A stretch of 64,000 nucleotides of DNA from Theocolax elegans (GCA_026168455.1 CM047431.1:17596183-17660182), one strand, 5' to 3'. Shown: positions 10,951-23,203, numbered from the stretch's first letter. Notes: generated by a model from the letters alone, not told the origin. Numbers and translations are program-made.

Positions 10951-13900
10951 CCAAGCTCTAACAGAGGCCTGAAAATTAAGATTCTCCAGCTAAACATGGC
11001 TCGTGCGAGAAACGTCACAGACGAAACTCGCGAACACATGGTCAGAGCAGGAGTAGATTTGGCTCTAGTCCAAGAACCATACTCCTTTAAAGGATGTATC
11101 TCGGGGATTGAACTAAGCATTGGCACGATAGTAGGGACCAAACCCGGGGAAAAACCCTCGGCTGCTATTTTATATAGCTCTGGTACCCTCACGTACACAC
11201 GAATCTCCCAGCTCTGCACCAGCCATTGCGTATGCTCAATGGTGAGCGGTCGCTTTGGCAACTTCTATGTGGTTACTTTATACTGCCAATTCAGAGATCC
11301 CATAGGGATATATCTGACGCAGATTAGACGCATTCTATCCGAGCTTAAAGACCAAAAGGTTCTTATAGCAATGGACGCGAGTGCTAAGTCTACCTGGTGG
11401 GACTCGCCAACGAGAGATGGCAGAGGACAACTACTTGAGGACTTTATTCTCGAGCACAACCTTACGGTAGTGAACCGGCAAGGGCAACAGGCCACTTGTG
11501 TAAGCGTAAGAGGGGAAACCTTCATAGACGTAACACTCGTGACCAAGAGCCTAAGCCACCTCATAACCGAATGGAAGGTTGAGGACTGGAGTATGAGTGA
11601 TCATAGACCTATTTCCATAACACTGGACTTTGAGAGACAACCGATTCGCCAAGTAAAGATAATGGAACCACGTTTCAATATCCGAAAAGCGGACTGGGAA
11701 GTCTTCAAAGTGTCTCTTAAAGTCGAAAAGACGCGCCTATCGGACTTGCAGATTGATTCTAAAGAGGATGTTGACATATATGCCAACGAACTCGAAGAAT
11801 CAATCATTAATGCTTGTAAGAAGGCGATCCCCATGAAGAAGCGATTTTCTAAATCTGCTCCATAGTGGAATCCACGGCTGACACACCTCAAATGTAGAAC
11901 CAAAAGACTCGAACGGAAATGGCTCTACCTGAGGAAGAGAAGCGGGACGTCTGAGACCAGATCGCAAAGACTCCAGAACAAAACGCTCAAACATGTAAGA
12001 AAAGCTAAGAGAGAATACAAGTCTGAAACAAGTAAGTCCAGAAAGAGGAGCTGGAGGAGCTACATCACACTCGAAGGCAACAAAGACGTATGGAGTCTTC
12101 CGTACCGAGTTGTATCGGGCAAGATGAGCACCACCAATGCTCTTAATACTGTGACAGGAATAAACGGATCGACAACTACCTGAAAGGAAACGTGCGAATC
12201 TCTGCTTCAACAGTTAGTACCAGACGATGACAAATCAGGAGAGACAGAAGCTCACCATGAGATCCGACAGGCTTGCCTGGAGGAATATACCTCGAGTGAG
12301 GCACCTCCATTTACCCGGCTTGAAATATTTCAAGCAATTCGAACCAACAAAAGCGGGAAGAGTCCAGGTACTGACAGAATTGAAGCGGAGGTACTTAAAA
12401 ATGCAATTCCACTGCTAGACGAAATTGACAAATTATACAATGCTTGTCTCAAGTATGGTGTCTTCCCAAAGAGATGGAAAGAGGGAATGCTAATTACGTT
12501 GCTCAAAGCTCCTGACAAAGATGAGCAGGTTGTTAAGTCATATAGGCCCATATGCTTGCTAAGCATAATGGGTAAAACGTTGGAAAGGCTCATTATAGAG
12601 CGACTAAAACAGCCTGTGAACTCGGAGTCAGGACAAACATCAGAGCGCACACACATTAGTACGTCGACTGACCAATACGGTTTTACACCAGGAAAGTCGA
12701 CGGAAGATGCGATAATAAGGCTGACGCGAATAGTAGAGGAAAGCCAGTGCAACTACGTTTTAGCGTTCCCACTCGATATCTCTGGGGCATTTGACAATCT
12801 GTGGTTGCCTAGTCTTTTAAAACAGCTAAAAGACAGACAATGCCCCACAAACGTCTATAACCTTATACAAAGTTACTTCCAAGATCGAACGGTGTGCATG
12901 AGAGTTACGTACGACGAAGCACGAAAGGAAGTAACTAAAGGTTGCCCACAGGGGTCTATTTTCGGTCCACTTGGATGGAACTTAGACTATGACACCCTAC
13001 TCAAAGAGTTTTACGACGCTGGCTTTAATTCGATAGCATATGCCGACGACATTATAACAATCGTCGAAGGCAAGAGCCGGCGTCACCTTGAAACAGAGGC
13101 GCAGCGTATGATGAACATTGTCGAGAACTGGTGCAAACTACATAAACTGGAAGTATCAATTCCCAAATCGGGAATGATATTATTGAAAGGCAAACTTGAC
13201 TCATGCAAGCCTCCCAAAGTCAAATTGGGAGGCCAAAACATTCGTATGCTTAAAGAAATGAAGTACCTGGGCGTCACATTCGAACCTAGATTTGGAGTCA
13301 TTCAGCACGTTAAAAACGTGCAGAAAAAGTGGTTCGATTTTCTCGGTCGACTACATCTCCTCTCTGGCGCGAATTGGGGGATGAAAGAAAGATCCATCAG
13401 TCTGATATATAAGTGCCTCTTCATCCCAATTGTCGCCTACGGTGCGGCAGGATGGTGGAACAAGGCTAACAGTCACAGCAGGAGAATCCTTGCTACTTTG
13501 CAAAGGAAGACCCTAGTCTGGATTTCGAAAGCGTATAGCACTGTCTCCCATGAGGCACTTCAGGTGATCTCTGCCTCTCCTCCCATCGAATTAATGTTAG
13601 ATGAGAGGGTGGCTCATTACCATATCAGACGTAGCGAAGTTGTCCAACCGTCAGACGAACCAATCGAACGGAGCCGTAGTAGAGACCCGAAAGATCCGAC
13701 TGCCATTGAGAAAGATATAGTTCGAAAGCAAATCATGGAGCAATGGCAGAGAAGATGGGATACCACGGGCAAAGGTTCGGAGACACACAAGTTCTTCAGC
13801 AGTGTTGATGACAGGATGCGAAAGGGGTGGCTAAAGTCTAACCACTACACATCGCAGTTCCTAACGGGACACGGGTCTTTTAAGTCTTACCTGAACCGAT

Positions 13901-14304
13901 TCGGGTTGAGCGAAGATTCGAGATGTGAATGTGGAGAGGAACAAACTTCTAGTCACATACTCTTCGATTGTCCCTGCGTAGTTGAGATCCGGAAATCCCT
14001 GGTTAACTTGGTCCGGCAACATGGTCACACGTGGCCATGCGAACCGAGTTTACTGGTGAGTAGCCGGGAATTGTACCAGGCATTCAATAAGTTTGTCAAA
14101 AGGTACATAGAACCTTCCAAGCTGGAACTTGAGGACAACCCCAGAGACCGACCCCAGACTCCAAAGACGCCTAACCCGTGTGATAGTCAAAGAGCGGATG
14201 TTTCGAGGAAACGGCCACTCCCCTGGCAATCATGCATGAAGCACTGTACTGTAAAGCTGGTAAGACTGTCTCATCAGACTCTCCAGTCCGTACAGAGTGC
14301 TTAA
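10951..14304 (+). pseudogene. R1-clade ORF2: endonuclease and reverse transcriptase
   Basis: The protein would nick target DNA and copy element RNA onto the nick. The frame is open upstream of the ATG at 10996 and reads LKIKILQLNM, the usual endonuclease start, so the real N-terminus lies before that ATG. Endonuclease residues seen are the Glu of LVQEPY and SDH of MSDHRPI. Reverse transcriptase shows SYRPICLLS, FTPGKSTEDA, GCPQGS and the catalytic YADD near 13039. The C-terminus has a CCHC-type finger (RCECGEEQTSSHILFDCP). Two in-frame stops, TAG at 11863-11865 and TGA at 12181-12183, both look like Trp codons turned to stops. Otherwise the frame is intact for more than 1,100 codons. Confidence 0.85.
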
Positions 14305-15065
14305 GGGCTTCCCTCAACAGGGAACGCCAGTTGAATCCCATCGTGGAATAGTTAGAACCCTTGATTTGAACGGCCTCGTCTGGACGACGAGAATAGAGGG
14401 ATCTAACGCTTCACGGAATGCAAAGGAGTTTCTTCTGCTAACTGCATTCATTCGAACGTTCGGCCACCTACCGCAAAACCTCCCCGGGGATCCGGGGCGT
14501 AATAGGGAGGCGTGCTTCGGCATGTCAACAGTTGGACCAGGATGACTTTACTCTGGTACGCAGGGACTGGGATCCGAGCCCCACGTTGGTGTACCTCTGA
14601 GTCGAAAGTGAAACACTAGCGTGTCCCCAGTATTGGGTTGGACTCTGCGGGGTGTGTGGTTGCAAGCAGGCTTGACGGGTGAAGCGAGATTAACCCGGAT
14701 GCCGCTTATGTTCGAAAGCGGACGACGGCGGTGAGCTAAACACCGCCGCATTCTAACCGAGAATTACGACTCTAGGCTAGCCGTCGTAAGGCGGTGGGCC
14801 CCAGTAACGAGTTTCGGTACACTGTTCAAGTGGCCTCCGATCGTGGTAAACCGATCCCATAGGTGACTCTTGACGGCTTTCGTGACTTATAAAGTCATCG
14901 GAATGCCGAATCGAATCCGAGGCGCTTGGGATCATTTAGAACAAAACTATCTAATCCTGAGGGGTTACGAAAGTGAATGAAGGAGAAACCAGGGCGATCA
15001 AATACTGTCAGCTAGACGGTGCAATGTTGTCCTATGGTGAAACTCTAGAACAGTCATAGAATACA
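14305..15065 (+). other. 3' UTR of R1-clade element
   Basis: GC-balanced, non-coding tail ending directly at the target duplication with no poly(A) or simple repeat, as in R1-type elements. Several short inverted repeats suggest a folded RNA, which in this clade is what the reverse transcriptase recognises. Confidence 0.6.
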
Positions 15066-15080
15066 TGTCTATATGCGCAA
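15066..15080 (+). repeat. target site duplication, right
   Basis: TGTCTATATGCGCAA, identical to 8891-8905. It marks the right junction of the R1-clade insertion. Confidence 0.9.
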
Positions 15081-15147
15081 AGAGAAAAAAGGAGCACTGA
15101 TCCGCATTAACTCCGAGGCTGAACTCCTCACTCTACCGTCAATTTCT
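15066..15147 (+). pseudogene. CR1-group ORF1 protein, last part
   Basis: After the duplication the ORF1 frame resumes (MRKEKKGALIRINSEAELL). Copy B has a matching stretch (LRKTKGGQLFPIYSESDL). The frame ends at a TGA near 15163 and is in register with ORF2, which follows after five or six codons. Confidence 0.7.
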
Positions 15148-15180
15148 GTACCTTCCTCCTTATGAGGGACAGCTGGTCAG

Positions 15181-18100
15181 ATGTCTCTATTTCATTCACA
15201 CATAAACATTCATTCCTTCTCTATCATTCATCTTAATATCAATCGACTCAAGACTCATTTTTCATCAATAGAAGCCTTAATCTATCCACAAGCCTATGAT
15301 GTGATCGCTCTCACTGAGACCTTTTTAACAGAATCTGACTCCTCTGATATAGTAAAATTGCCTGGGTACTCCCTTGACAGACTTGATCGAGTGGGTAAGG
15401 AAGGAGGGGGTGTTGATGCATATTTCAGAGATGAATATAAAGTTAATATGCTGGCTCATTCTGATAGGCTGTACTCAAACTCTCCTGAATTTTTTATATT
15501 ACATATTATCGGCAAATCGACTTCATTGATTTTGAGCGTGGTTTACAGACGGCCTGCAGCTTCTTACCCTACTGTTTTCTTCGAATTATTATCTGATATC
15601 CTTCCTTCCCATGGTCTCGCTGTTATCACCAGAGACTTCAATATTGATATGAAGTCTTCAAGTGCCGCGGTAGACATGATGAGAGCCAATATTACAGCTC
15701 TCAATCTATCGCTCATTGATTCCGATCCAACTCACCATGCTGTCACGTCATTAGGTTATTCACACACATGGCTTGATCTTTTCTTGATTAACGATCCTTT
15801 GCCTGATTTTAATTATTTTAAATCTACGACTCCTTTCGCCGCGGGTCATGATTACATAGCAATTCAGTTGCTGACGAATAGAGATCCGCCTAAAATAAGG
15901 AGGTACTGATCGCGTGATCTGGAAGGGATTAACCTCCAAGAATTTGCTATTTCTTTCAACTCCATTTTCAACTCTAATTCACCACACTCACCTCAATTTC
16001 CATCTAAACCTCTTATTACAAACCCTATAGAGTCGCCTGACCGGATTTATACATCCTATATTCAGTCATCTAACTCATTTATCATCACTCATCACACGAA
16101 TCCATCCAACACATCATCATCTAACTTATTTTCCATACCTCATCTCAGTCACTCATCTAGCATGTCTTCACCTAATTTATTATTCACATCTCATAACTTC
16201 CACTCAATAAATCAGATATCGCAAATGACAACGCTTTCTCCTCACTGTCACAACTTGCTGCTTCATAATCATAATTATTTTCATGACGTTTCATCCTCTC
16301 ATCTCCTAGCGTCCATATCTCACCTCATGGTTTCTGCTCTCTCAGCTTTTGACACCCTTGCGCCGGCTAAACTGGTAACGATTGGCAATAGATCCAGACC
16401 ATGGGTGACAGCAGAGATTAGGGGTCTTATTAAATCTAGGAATATTGCCTTCAAAACCTTTAAATCCTCAAACCGCATAGAAGACTACGAAAAATTCAAA
16501 CTATTAAGAAATAGAATCTCAAATCTTCTCGATAGCAATAAATACAACTATCTTACAAACAAGCTAATGAATGCTGCAAATCCGAAAGCCAAATGGAGGG
16601 AATTGAAAAACCTGGGATTATGCTCTAAATCTAATCTGTCTCCATTGGATACTTTCATCATCCAGCAATTAAATAACCACTATGTTTCCATTTCGAATCG
16701 GGTTCCGCCACTTTCACCTCTCTTTTTAAACTCTATTTATTCCTCAGTTCCCGACCTGTCTAGTCCGTCGAAATTTGAATTTGACTCAATTACGTCCCTA
16801 GGAGTTCAGCGTGCCCTCGCTAATGCGAAATCGAGGGCAGTGGGGACGGACGGGCTGTCTGTGACGATGCTAAGAATGCTCGAGCCACAATTGACCCCAC
16901 GGCTTACAGATTTATTCAACGACTTGTTGTCGCTCGGTTACTTTCCTGACTGCTGGAAGAGGTCTATTCTCTTTCCACTGGCGAAGTCAAATAGGGTCGA
17001 ATCACTCTCGGATACCAGACCCATTGCTAAACTCTGCGAGGTCTCAAAACTGCTCGAGCGGCTGGTACATTCACAGCTGTCTCATTACTTAGAAACAAAT
17101 AAGAAACTGACTGTCAGACAAGCAGGAGTTCGCAGAGGTCATAGTACGCAGACTGCACTTTTAGGCGTTCTCGATGATGTCAGAAGGGCCATTGACTCGC
17201 GCATGATCACAATTTTGGTCCTATTTGACTTCTCCAAGGCGTTCGACTCGGTGCCGCACGGTCCTCTGCTGCTTAAGTTGCGTGACATAGGTTGTTCGAA
17301 CACAGTATTGAGGTGGTTTTTCCACTATCTAGTTAGTCGCTCGCAAGCGGTTGCGGATGAATTGGGCGTCTGCTCGGACTGGCTTGGGGTAAATTTGGGC
17401 GTACCGCAGGGCAGTGTTTTGGATCCTTTGCTTTTTTCAGTATTCATTAACGATCTTCCCGAAGTACTTGAATTTAGTAATTACATGATGTACGCCGATG
17501 ATGCTCAGGTTTATTACTCTTTTCCCCCGGGGGAATTCGAACTAGGAGTCCAACGTATAACGAGGGATGCCAACGCGGTTGCATCTTGGGCTACCTTAAA
17601 CGGCTTAAACCTAAATGTAAATAAAACTAAAGTAATGATCCTGGGCAGCAAGGCGTACATCTCACGTATAGACCTAACCACTGCCCCGCGAGTTAAGCTG
17701 TTGAACGATTGTCTCCGCTATGAAAACCAGGTGAAATCATTGGGCGTCTGGCTGCTGCCAACTCTTGACTGGTCCAAGCACGTTTTATCAATCTCACAGA
17801 GGGTGCATGGGATTTTACGTTCGTTACGTTTTCATAGACGGGCATTCTCCAGGAATACTCGTAAACACCTTATCGAAACTTTAGTTTTCCCTCACTTCGA
17901 CTATGCCTGTGTAGTCTACAATGACTTGGACCAGACCAGAAATTTAAAGCTCCAGAGACTACTTAACGCTTGCGTCAGATTTGTTTGGGGTAACCTACGT
18001 AGGTACGACCACGTGACGCCATATAGATTGAAACTGGGCTGGTTATCGGTGGAGTCGAGGCGGCTATTTTTCATCAGTACTCTTTCTTACAGCATTCTGG

Positions 18101-18456
18101 CTCACAACTCATCACATTACCTCTCAGAACATTTTATTAGAATCAATAGCTCCACTGATCAACGTTTTTGATCTCGTCATCCTCCTAAACCGCTGTCCTA
18201 TTTACCACCTCGCACTGAATCACTCCATAAGTCATTTGTCATCACTGCCACTAAACAACTAAACTCATACCCTTTTGTATCATTCGATCCGGCTCATTTC
18301 AACACTTTCAAATCATTTATCTTTGATCACCTCCTTCGTCTCGACTCCACCGCATGGGAGGATAGAGTGAGAAACGAAAATATAGTCCGTCCCCGTATAA
18401 GTGATTTGGGTGATTTAAGTGAAGTTAGTGAGGTAGACTTACGTTCTAGCTCGTAA
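15181..18456 (+). pseudogene. CR1-group ORF2 (copy A), two stops
   Basis: Endonuclease plus reverse transcriptase of the host element. The endonuclease starts INIHSFSIIHLNINRLKTHF and keeps the Glu of ALTETFLTE; copy A reads RDFNI where copy B has GDFNI. The RT domain shows LSDTRPIAKLCEVSK, RGHSTQTALLG, LFDFSKAFDSVPH, GVPQGSV and the catalytic YADD at 17491-17502. A TGA at 15907-15909 stands where copy B has Trp (WSRNL), and a TGA at 18169-18171 stands where an Arg codon is likely. The frame continues past it to TAA at 18454-18456 with a C-terminus (YLPPRTES, WEDRVRNENIV) also present in copy B. Confidence 0.88.
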
Positions 18457-18797
18457 TAAGCCGTCGCAGTATTTCTTAAGTTTTCAATTGTTATATTACT
18501 GCTTTTTGCGTTTTGCGTTTATTTTTTATTTTTTGTAACTTTATTGCGTTTTGCGTTTTGCGCTTTATTCAATTTTATTAAATTTATGTTATTATCACTG
18601 CGCTCTTTTACTCGTTTATACTTTTATCTTTATACTTTTATTTTTACACTTTTATTTTTACTATTGTTATTTTTATATTGTTATTCTTGTTTGTTATATT
18701 ATATTATTTTATTATTAACATTGTTATCAACGCACTGTATACTTTCGTGTTTACGGGGTCTCTACCCCAAAAACCCAATAAAATATCATATCATATC
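18457..18797 (+). other. 3' UTR and tail of CR1-group copy A
   Basis: T-rich 3' UTR with repeated TTTTGCG words, a small hairpin GGGGTCTCTACCCC at 18755-18768, AATAAA at 18777-18782 and a terminal ATATC repeat. Copy B ends with the same order, which makes this the probable RT recognition end. Confidence 0.7.
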
Positions 18798-19168
18798 TCA
18801 CTCTCTCTCGCTTCTTCGCTCCCCCCACTCCGCACCTCTGAACATTGGGTCTGCTCTCTGGGGCGGCATAGCGTGCTCTCGGACCTCTTTCTCGCACTCA
18901 TGCAGTATACGTCACCGCTCGGACCTCTCTCTCTCGCACTCATGCTGTATACGTCACCGCTCAGACCTCTCTCTCGCACGCACACGGTCTAGGCAACCTC
19001 TCGGACCTCTCTCTCTTACTCGCACAATTTACACTACCTCTCGGAGCATTAGGCCCGCTTATTGGGGTGGTATAGCATGATTCTCGGACCTCTCTCTCGC
19101 ACTTACGGGCTACGCGTCTATCACTCGGACCTCTTTCTCGCACTCGTGTAGTATACGTCATCGCTCAA

Positions 19169-19213
<45 letters not shown>
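18798..19213. repeat. CT-rich 41-bp minisatellite and (CT)n
   Basis: Roughly eight degenerate units of about 41 bp built on TCGGACCTCTCTCTCGCAC, ending in a pure (CT)n run at 19168-19213. It begins directly at the tail of CR1 copy A. The same unit recurs at 20722-20960. Open frames across it come from the repeat and are not genes. Confidence 0.75.
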
Positions 19214-19220
<7 letters not shown>

Positions 19221-19500
19221 AGTGGTTAAATACTTTACATATATTATTTATATTTTAAAACAGGTTTACATTTATAAAAATATATTCATGGTGTAATTTA
19301 TATTTTGTTTGTATATAATTATAATTAATGTGGTCGTAGTAACTTCCTGTTTGTTAATTGGTGTACTTATTTTTCTCTTTAATTTATTTCTAGGTATTAA
19401 TTTATAAAAATTTTCATCCCTTTAAAAAAAGATTAATATTATTATTATTATTATTATTATTTATATTTGTTTTATATAATAAAGGAAAATTTTTACTTAC
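19214..19500. other. AT-rich spacer with (TTA)n
   Basis: Non-coding and AT-rich, with a TTA/ATT microsatellite near 19436-19462. It lies just downstream of the minus-strand gene. Confidence 0.4.
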
Positions 19501-19507
19501 TATCCAT

Positions 19508-20210
19508 TTAATAAACCTTGCAATTTGGTAAACTCGTAACACAGTTTGAAAGCTTCATTTTCGTCGGATGTTTTTTAGCTTTATAATTTTTATTCGGTTC
19601 ATCAATATGTCTAATATTTCTAAGAAACTCATCACTATCCATAGTAAAAGCTGGTATTTCCATTAAACTATTATTCGCGGTGAGGATTACCATTGCCCAA
19701 TGAAAATATCTGTGTAAAAATACGGCCGGTTTGTGTATGTCGTTAATATATTTGTCTAATTGGAACATACACGTAGTGATTTCCCGAGCCAATGTTGCTA
19801 CTTTATTAAGTTTGTCGAGCGCGCTCAAGGTATCCTCATTTTGTCTTGTAAACAATGTACTTCATGTTTTTATCGCAGTCATTTTTTATAACTCATTCTC
19901 TTATTTTCTATTGATGAGTTATTTTCTTTATTACAATGCGTTGTATTATCTGCAGCCACATCGCTTTCGGAGAGCTTTTCAACTATACCATCAAGATATT
20001 CCTCCACTTCGTCTGAGGTATATCCATACAAGACATCGCATTTTAAATTATCAAAATTAAAATCACTTGCACTGAGTACAGTTGTTTGCTCGCCACCGGG
20101 TAAAGTTGATGATGGTAATGGATTATCACTTATTGGTACGTCGAACACATTAAATAATTCATCTAACAAACTGTCGATATCAATACCTTCCTTTTTATTT
20201 ATTTGTATTA
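19508..20210 (-). pseudogene. unknown minus-strand Polinton gene
   Basis: Two open stretches on the minus strand (20169 to 19879 and 19855 to 19508) are probably one gene with a frame break or a missed intron near 19870. The first half is acidic (SDEVEEYLDG). The second has a helical region (LNKVATLAREITTCMFQLDKY) and ends in LPNCKVY. No ATG opens the first half; the frame is open upstream to about 20210. A TATA-like TTATAAAAAGG lies on the minus strand near 20310. I do not recognise the product. It is the only gene pointing outward at the left end, as minus-strand accessory genes do in some Polintons. Confidence 0.5.
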
Positions 20211-20299
20211 AAATAATAATACGCTACTTATGCACACACAAAACGTTATTATTATTTTACGAAAATAATTAATTACGCCGGTAATTAATCAAATATTAA

Positions 20300-20320
20300 C
20301 ACTCCTTTTTATAAGAGTAT
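20300..20320 (-). promoter_or_regulatory. TATA-like box for minus-strand gene
   Basis: TTATAAAAAGG on the minus strand lies about 100 bases before the open frame. Position and sequence fit a core promoter; there is no other evidence. Confidence 0.3.
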
Positions 20321-20404
20321 ATACTAAAACAAGCGTAAGTTAGTGATCATAACCCGACAGAAAATAAAGTAAAACTGAGGTAAGAGTCGAATTTTCAGTT
20401 TTCG

Positions 20405-20720
20405 TCAAAGAAAGGTATAAAAAATTTCCACGGGGATGGCGTTATAGAGGTAAAACCACGTTCTAGTACACATGCTGAAAGCGGTGATTTCCTCATAAAA
20501 AACAGATGTCTTGCACTCGGTCCGTAACGTCGTACAAGACGCATTCAAAAATGCGTGACAACTATTTTTCGTTACGATAGCTCGCATTTTTTTTGTACAT
20601 CGAGAAACTCCGACTCCGCACCGACGAGATTTATTGGGAAAGGGAAAACCTAAACACTTGAAGAAAACATATCTTTCCGTCAATACTCCTACAGATAAAA
20701 AACAGACGTCTCGCATTCGG
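20405..20720. other. non-coding spacer with duplicated motif
   Basis: The sentence ATAAAAAACAGAYGTCTYGC occurs at about 20494 and 20694, each followed by a CTCGG-type word, so about 200 bp may be a tandem duplication. A minus-strand open frame here has no recognisable motif. Confidence 0.35.
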
Positions 20721-20721
20721 A

Positions 20722-20960
20722 GCTCTCTCTCTCTCTCTCTCTCTCGCACTTAGGGGATGCGCGTCTACGACTCGGATCTCTCTCTCGCACTTACGGGCCA
20801 CGCCACTACCACTCGGACCTCTCTCTCGCTCTCGTATAGTACACGTCACCTCTCGGACCTCTCTCTTGCACTTACGGGTCGTGCGTCTACGACTCGGACC
20901 TTTCTCTCGCACTTACGGGACGCGCGTCTGCGATTCAGACCTCTCTCTCTCACACACTTA
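20722..20960. repeat. second CT-rich 41-bp minisatellite
   Basis: About six units sharing TCGGACCTCTCTCTCGCACTTACGG-type sequence with the array at 18798-19213. Together the arrays bracket the minus-strand gene. Confidence 0.75.
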
Positions 20961-21030
20961 CGGTGTATGTGTATTCTTTCCAGACTGCTCTTTTATTTTC
21001 GCGCACATACATATATGAATTAATTTTTTA

Positions 21031-22231
21031 GCCCAACAACGATCATTACGTGATGTGGAAAGCGATCACGAAATTATTATTATATCTGATTCGGATAGCG
21101 ATCATGATAACATCGACAACCGTACAAGTTGTTCGTGTGATTGTGCGTCATGCATCGGGGCTGGTGAGCAGCCCTCCCATAACTCTGTTGTGGAAGATGT
21201 AGAAAACCCACACAGCACCGTGATGGGCAATGCGCAAGACCCACCTGTGGACGAAGTGGCTAATGTTCACATACCGGGTGAGGACGACTATGAAACCGAA
21301 TCAGACAATTCTGTGCTCGACATATCCGACGCTGAAACAGAACCGTACGTACCGCGAGGCAGACCAGGTGGTTTATTGGCTAGCGTAATTTTAACTAATT
21401 ACGTCGAGCCTATGGAATACGTCGCGAGAGCTATTAGGGGTTATTCACCTGAGGAAGCTGAGTCCAACCCCATATCCGAAGAAATCCGGAACCATAGATC
21501 GGCAGCTATCAAACGATTTTACACGCACGATGATGCAGAAAACGATCAGGACATGTTTAACGAGCACCACGTTTCGGATCGTCGCGTAAACGAACGTAAG
21601 TGTGAAATTTTGTATACCCTTATTGTTAATAATTTATCGTTTCCAACATAGGGTGCTTTGCTTTGGTAATCCGTAGGGAGGAAAATGGTCGCGAAAATAT
21701 AAATCGCTGGGGATCACCCATTTTATCAACGTTTGCGAGTCAAATAACACATTCTCGTCAAACACAAGAAATACGGTGGATTAATAGTGTGGCCACCGAT
21801 GCAAATTCACCGTTATATACGGATCCCGACGTGGAAAATCTATTAGATCGTGTTCGCGAAAGTTTTAATGGTGTACCGGACCATAACACTCATAATTTCA
21901 TCACTTTTTGTTATTGTTTTCAAATTGTAATATTCTTTTTATTATTATTATACTCTGTAATACAGTTCAAATAAATTCATATTTTAAATTTTATTTTATT
22001 TTATTTTATAATTATTAGCACCTACCCTTACAATATTTTTGTTTCAGTTCAGTAAAAGAAACGAGTTTTGAGGACAACCAGGTGCGTGTTCGACTGGTGG
22101 AGTATTCGGATTCTGAAAGCGAGTCTGATGAAAGTATAGAATTATTTGATAGTTATGATAGTATCGCGCAGGAGGGTAGAAGCAACCCTGTTGACGATGA
22201 AACTTACCCTCCGGGTAAATGGTCCGCCTGA
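21031..22231 (+). CDS. intron-containing acidic Polinton gene
   Basis: Not recognised. Exon 1 (21031-21596) follows a TTTTTTAG acceptor-like sequence and encodes an acidic stretch (IIISDSDSDHD), a Cys cluster (CSCDCASC) and a more folded part (LTNYVEPMEYVARAIRGYS). It ends at GTAAGT. A 55-base intron with TTCCAACATAG lets the frame continue into exon 2 (21652 to about 21872; INRWGSPILSTFASQ). A second intron would end at TTGTTTCAG at 22047, with the last exon (acidic, YSDSESESDESIELF) closing at TGA 22229-22231. The start is upstream or in an earlier exon; 21055 has GTG, not ATG. Coding frames join cleanly across the first intron, which supports it. The second donor is uncertain. Confidence 0.5.
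21597..21651 (+). other. predicted 55-nt intron
   Basis: GTAAGT at the 5' end and a pyrimidine-rich ...TTTCCAACATAG at the 3' end; removing it leaves a continuous frame on both sides. The length is near the minimum for insect introns. Confidence 0.5.
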
Positions 22232-23203
22232 AAATTTTAATATAATTTTGTGGTTAGAATTAGTCATACGCGATATACATGATTATTTAGTAAAAAAAGT
22301 CATCCTGTTAAAACGATAGATATAATTACTGTCAAGGGTTATAGACGTTGTGATACACACTCACAAAAATGGATTGAGTGGCTCCTCTTTTGCGAGAGAG
22401 AATTCGGTCGCGAAATTATACACGCCGCCAGAGCCCACGAGTTCAGACTACCCGAAGGTTTCTTAGTAGATGATTTTTTACCGTCGTCTGGTACCAAACA
22501 CAATGGTATAGTATTTGAGTACGAGGGTTGCTACACACATGGTTGCCGTAAATGCTTTAATCGGAATCGTGATAAAACATAAACGCTTCGTTTACGGCCG
22601 ATCCTTTGAAGACGCATACGAAAGCACCGTAACAAAACTAAGTAAAATGCGCGAATTCGGATACGATGTACGGTGTATCTGGGAATGTGAATTCGATATA
22701 ATCAAACGTGAAAACCCCGAAATTATAGCTTTCTTAAAAGACCATCTGCTAATGATTCAAATTAGATTAAATCCGCGTGACACATTTTTCGACGGGCGTA
22801 CCGAAAATATTATTCCACATTATAAGGTAAAGGAAAATGAAAAAATAAAGTATACGGATATTTCCTCCTTATACCCCTTTATTTGTAAACGGGGTAAATA
22901 TCCGTTAGGGCACCCGCGTATTTATATAGGCCGTAAATGCGAAGAGTTAGCAGGTAGAAATACGAATGATTTGAGTCGTTAAGAGGGATTGGTAAAGTGT
23001 CGTGTTTCACCACCGCGCAATTGCGGTAAAAATGCACGGGCGTTTGCTTCTTGCGCTTTGTCGCTCATATTGCGAGAAAATGCGGCAAACCGAAAGCGAT
23101 CACGAGAATGCGCGAATTCCTCGGAACATGGGTCGTCGACAAACTGCGTAAGGCTGTGAGTCTTGGATAATATATTATATATATTATATTTTTAGTGTGT
23201 TAT

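Larger units (their letters stand above)
8906..15065 (+). mobile_element. R1-clade non-LTR retrotransposon inserted in CR1 copy A
   Basis: The limits are set exactly by the 15-bp duplication. The 6,160-bp insert carries a long degenerate 5' region, an ORF2 with apurinic-type endonuclease, reverse transcriptase and a C-terminal zinc finger, and a 760-base 3' UTR without poly(A). Endonuclease (LALVQEPYSFKG) and the C-terminal GHGSFKSYLNRFG motif fit the R1 clade (R1, TRAS, SART, Waldo). A target duplication of about 14-15 bp is also typical of R1. Confidence 0.85.
8041..18797 (+). mobile_element. CR1-group non-LTR retrotransposon, copy A (split)
   Basis: Copy A has ORF1 (8057-8905 and 15066-15147), ORF2 (to 18456) and a 3' end with a hairpin, AATAAA and an ATATC tail. 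It is split by a 6.16-kb R1-clade element. Copy B at 46150-49780 is a relative with the same domain order and 3' hairpin. Endonuclease and reverse transcriptase motifs place it in the CR1/L2/Jockey neighbourhood; the pentanucleotide tail without poly(A) favours the CR1/L2 side. The 5' limit is uncertain. Confidence 0.85.

Noticed and set aside
18544..20912. Open frames with RERGPSG-type repeats or Tyr/Leu-rich stretches
   Set aside because: They are read from the 41-bp minisatellite or a T-rich 3' UTR and have no independent support.
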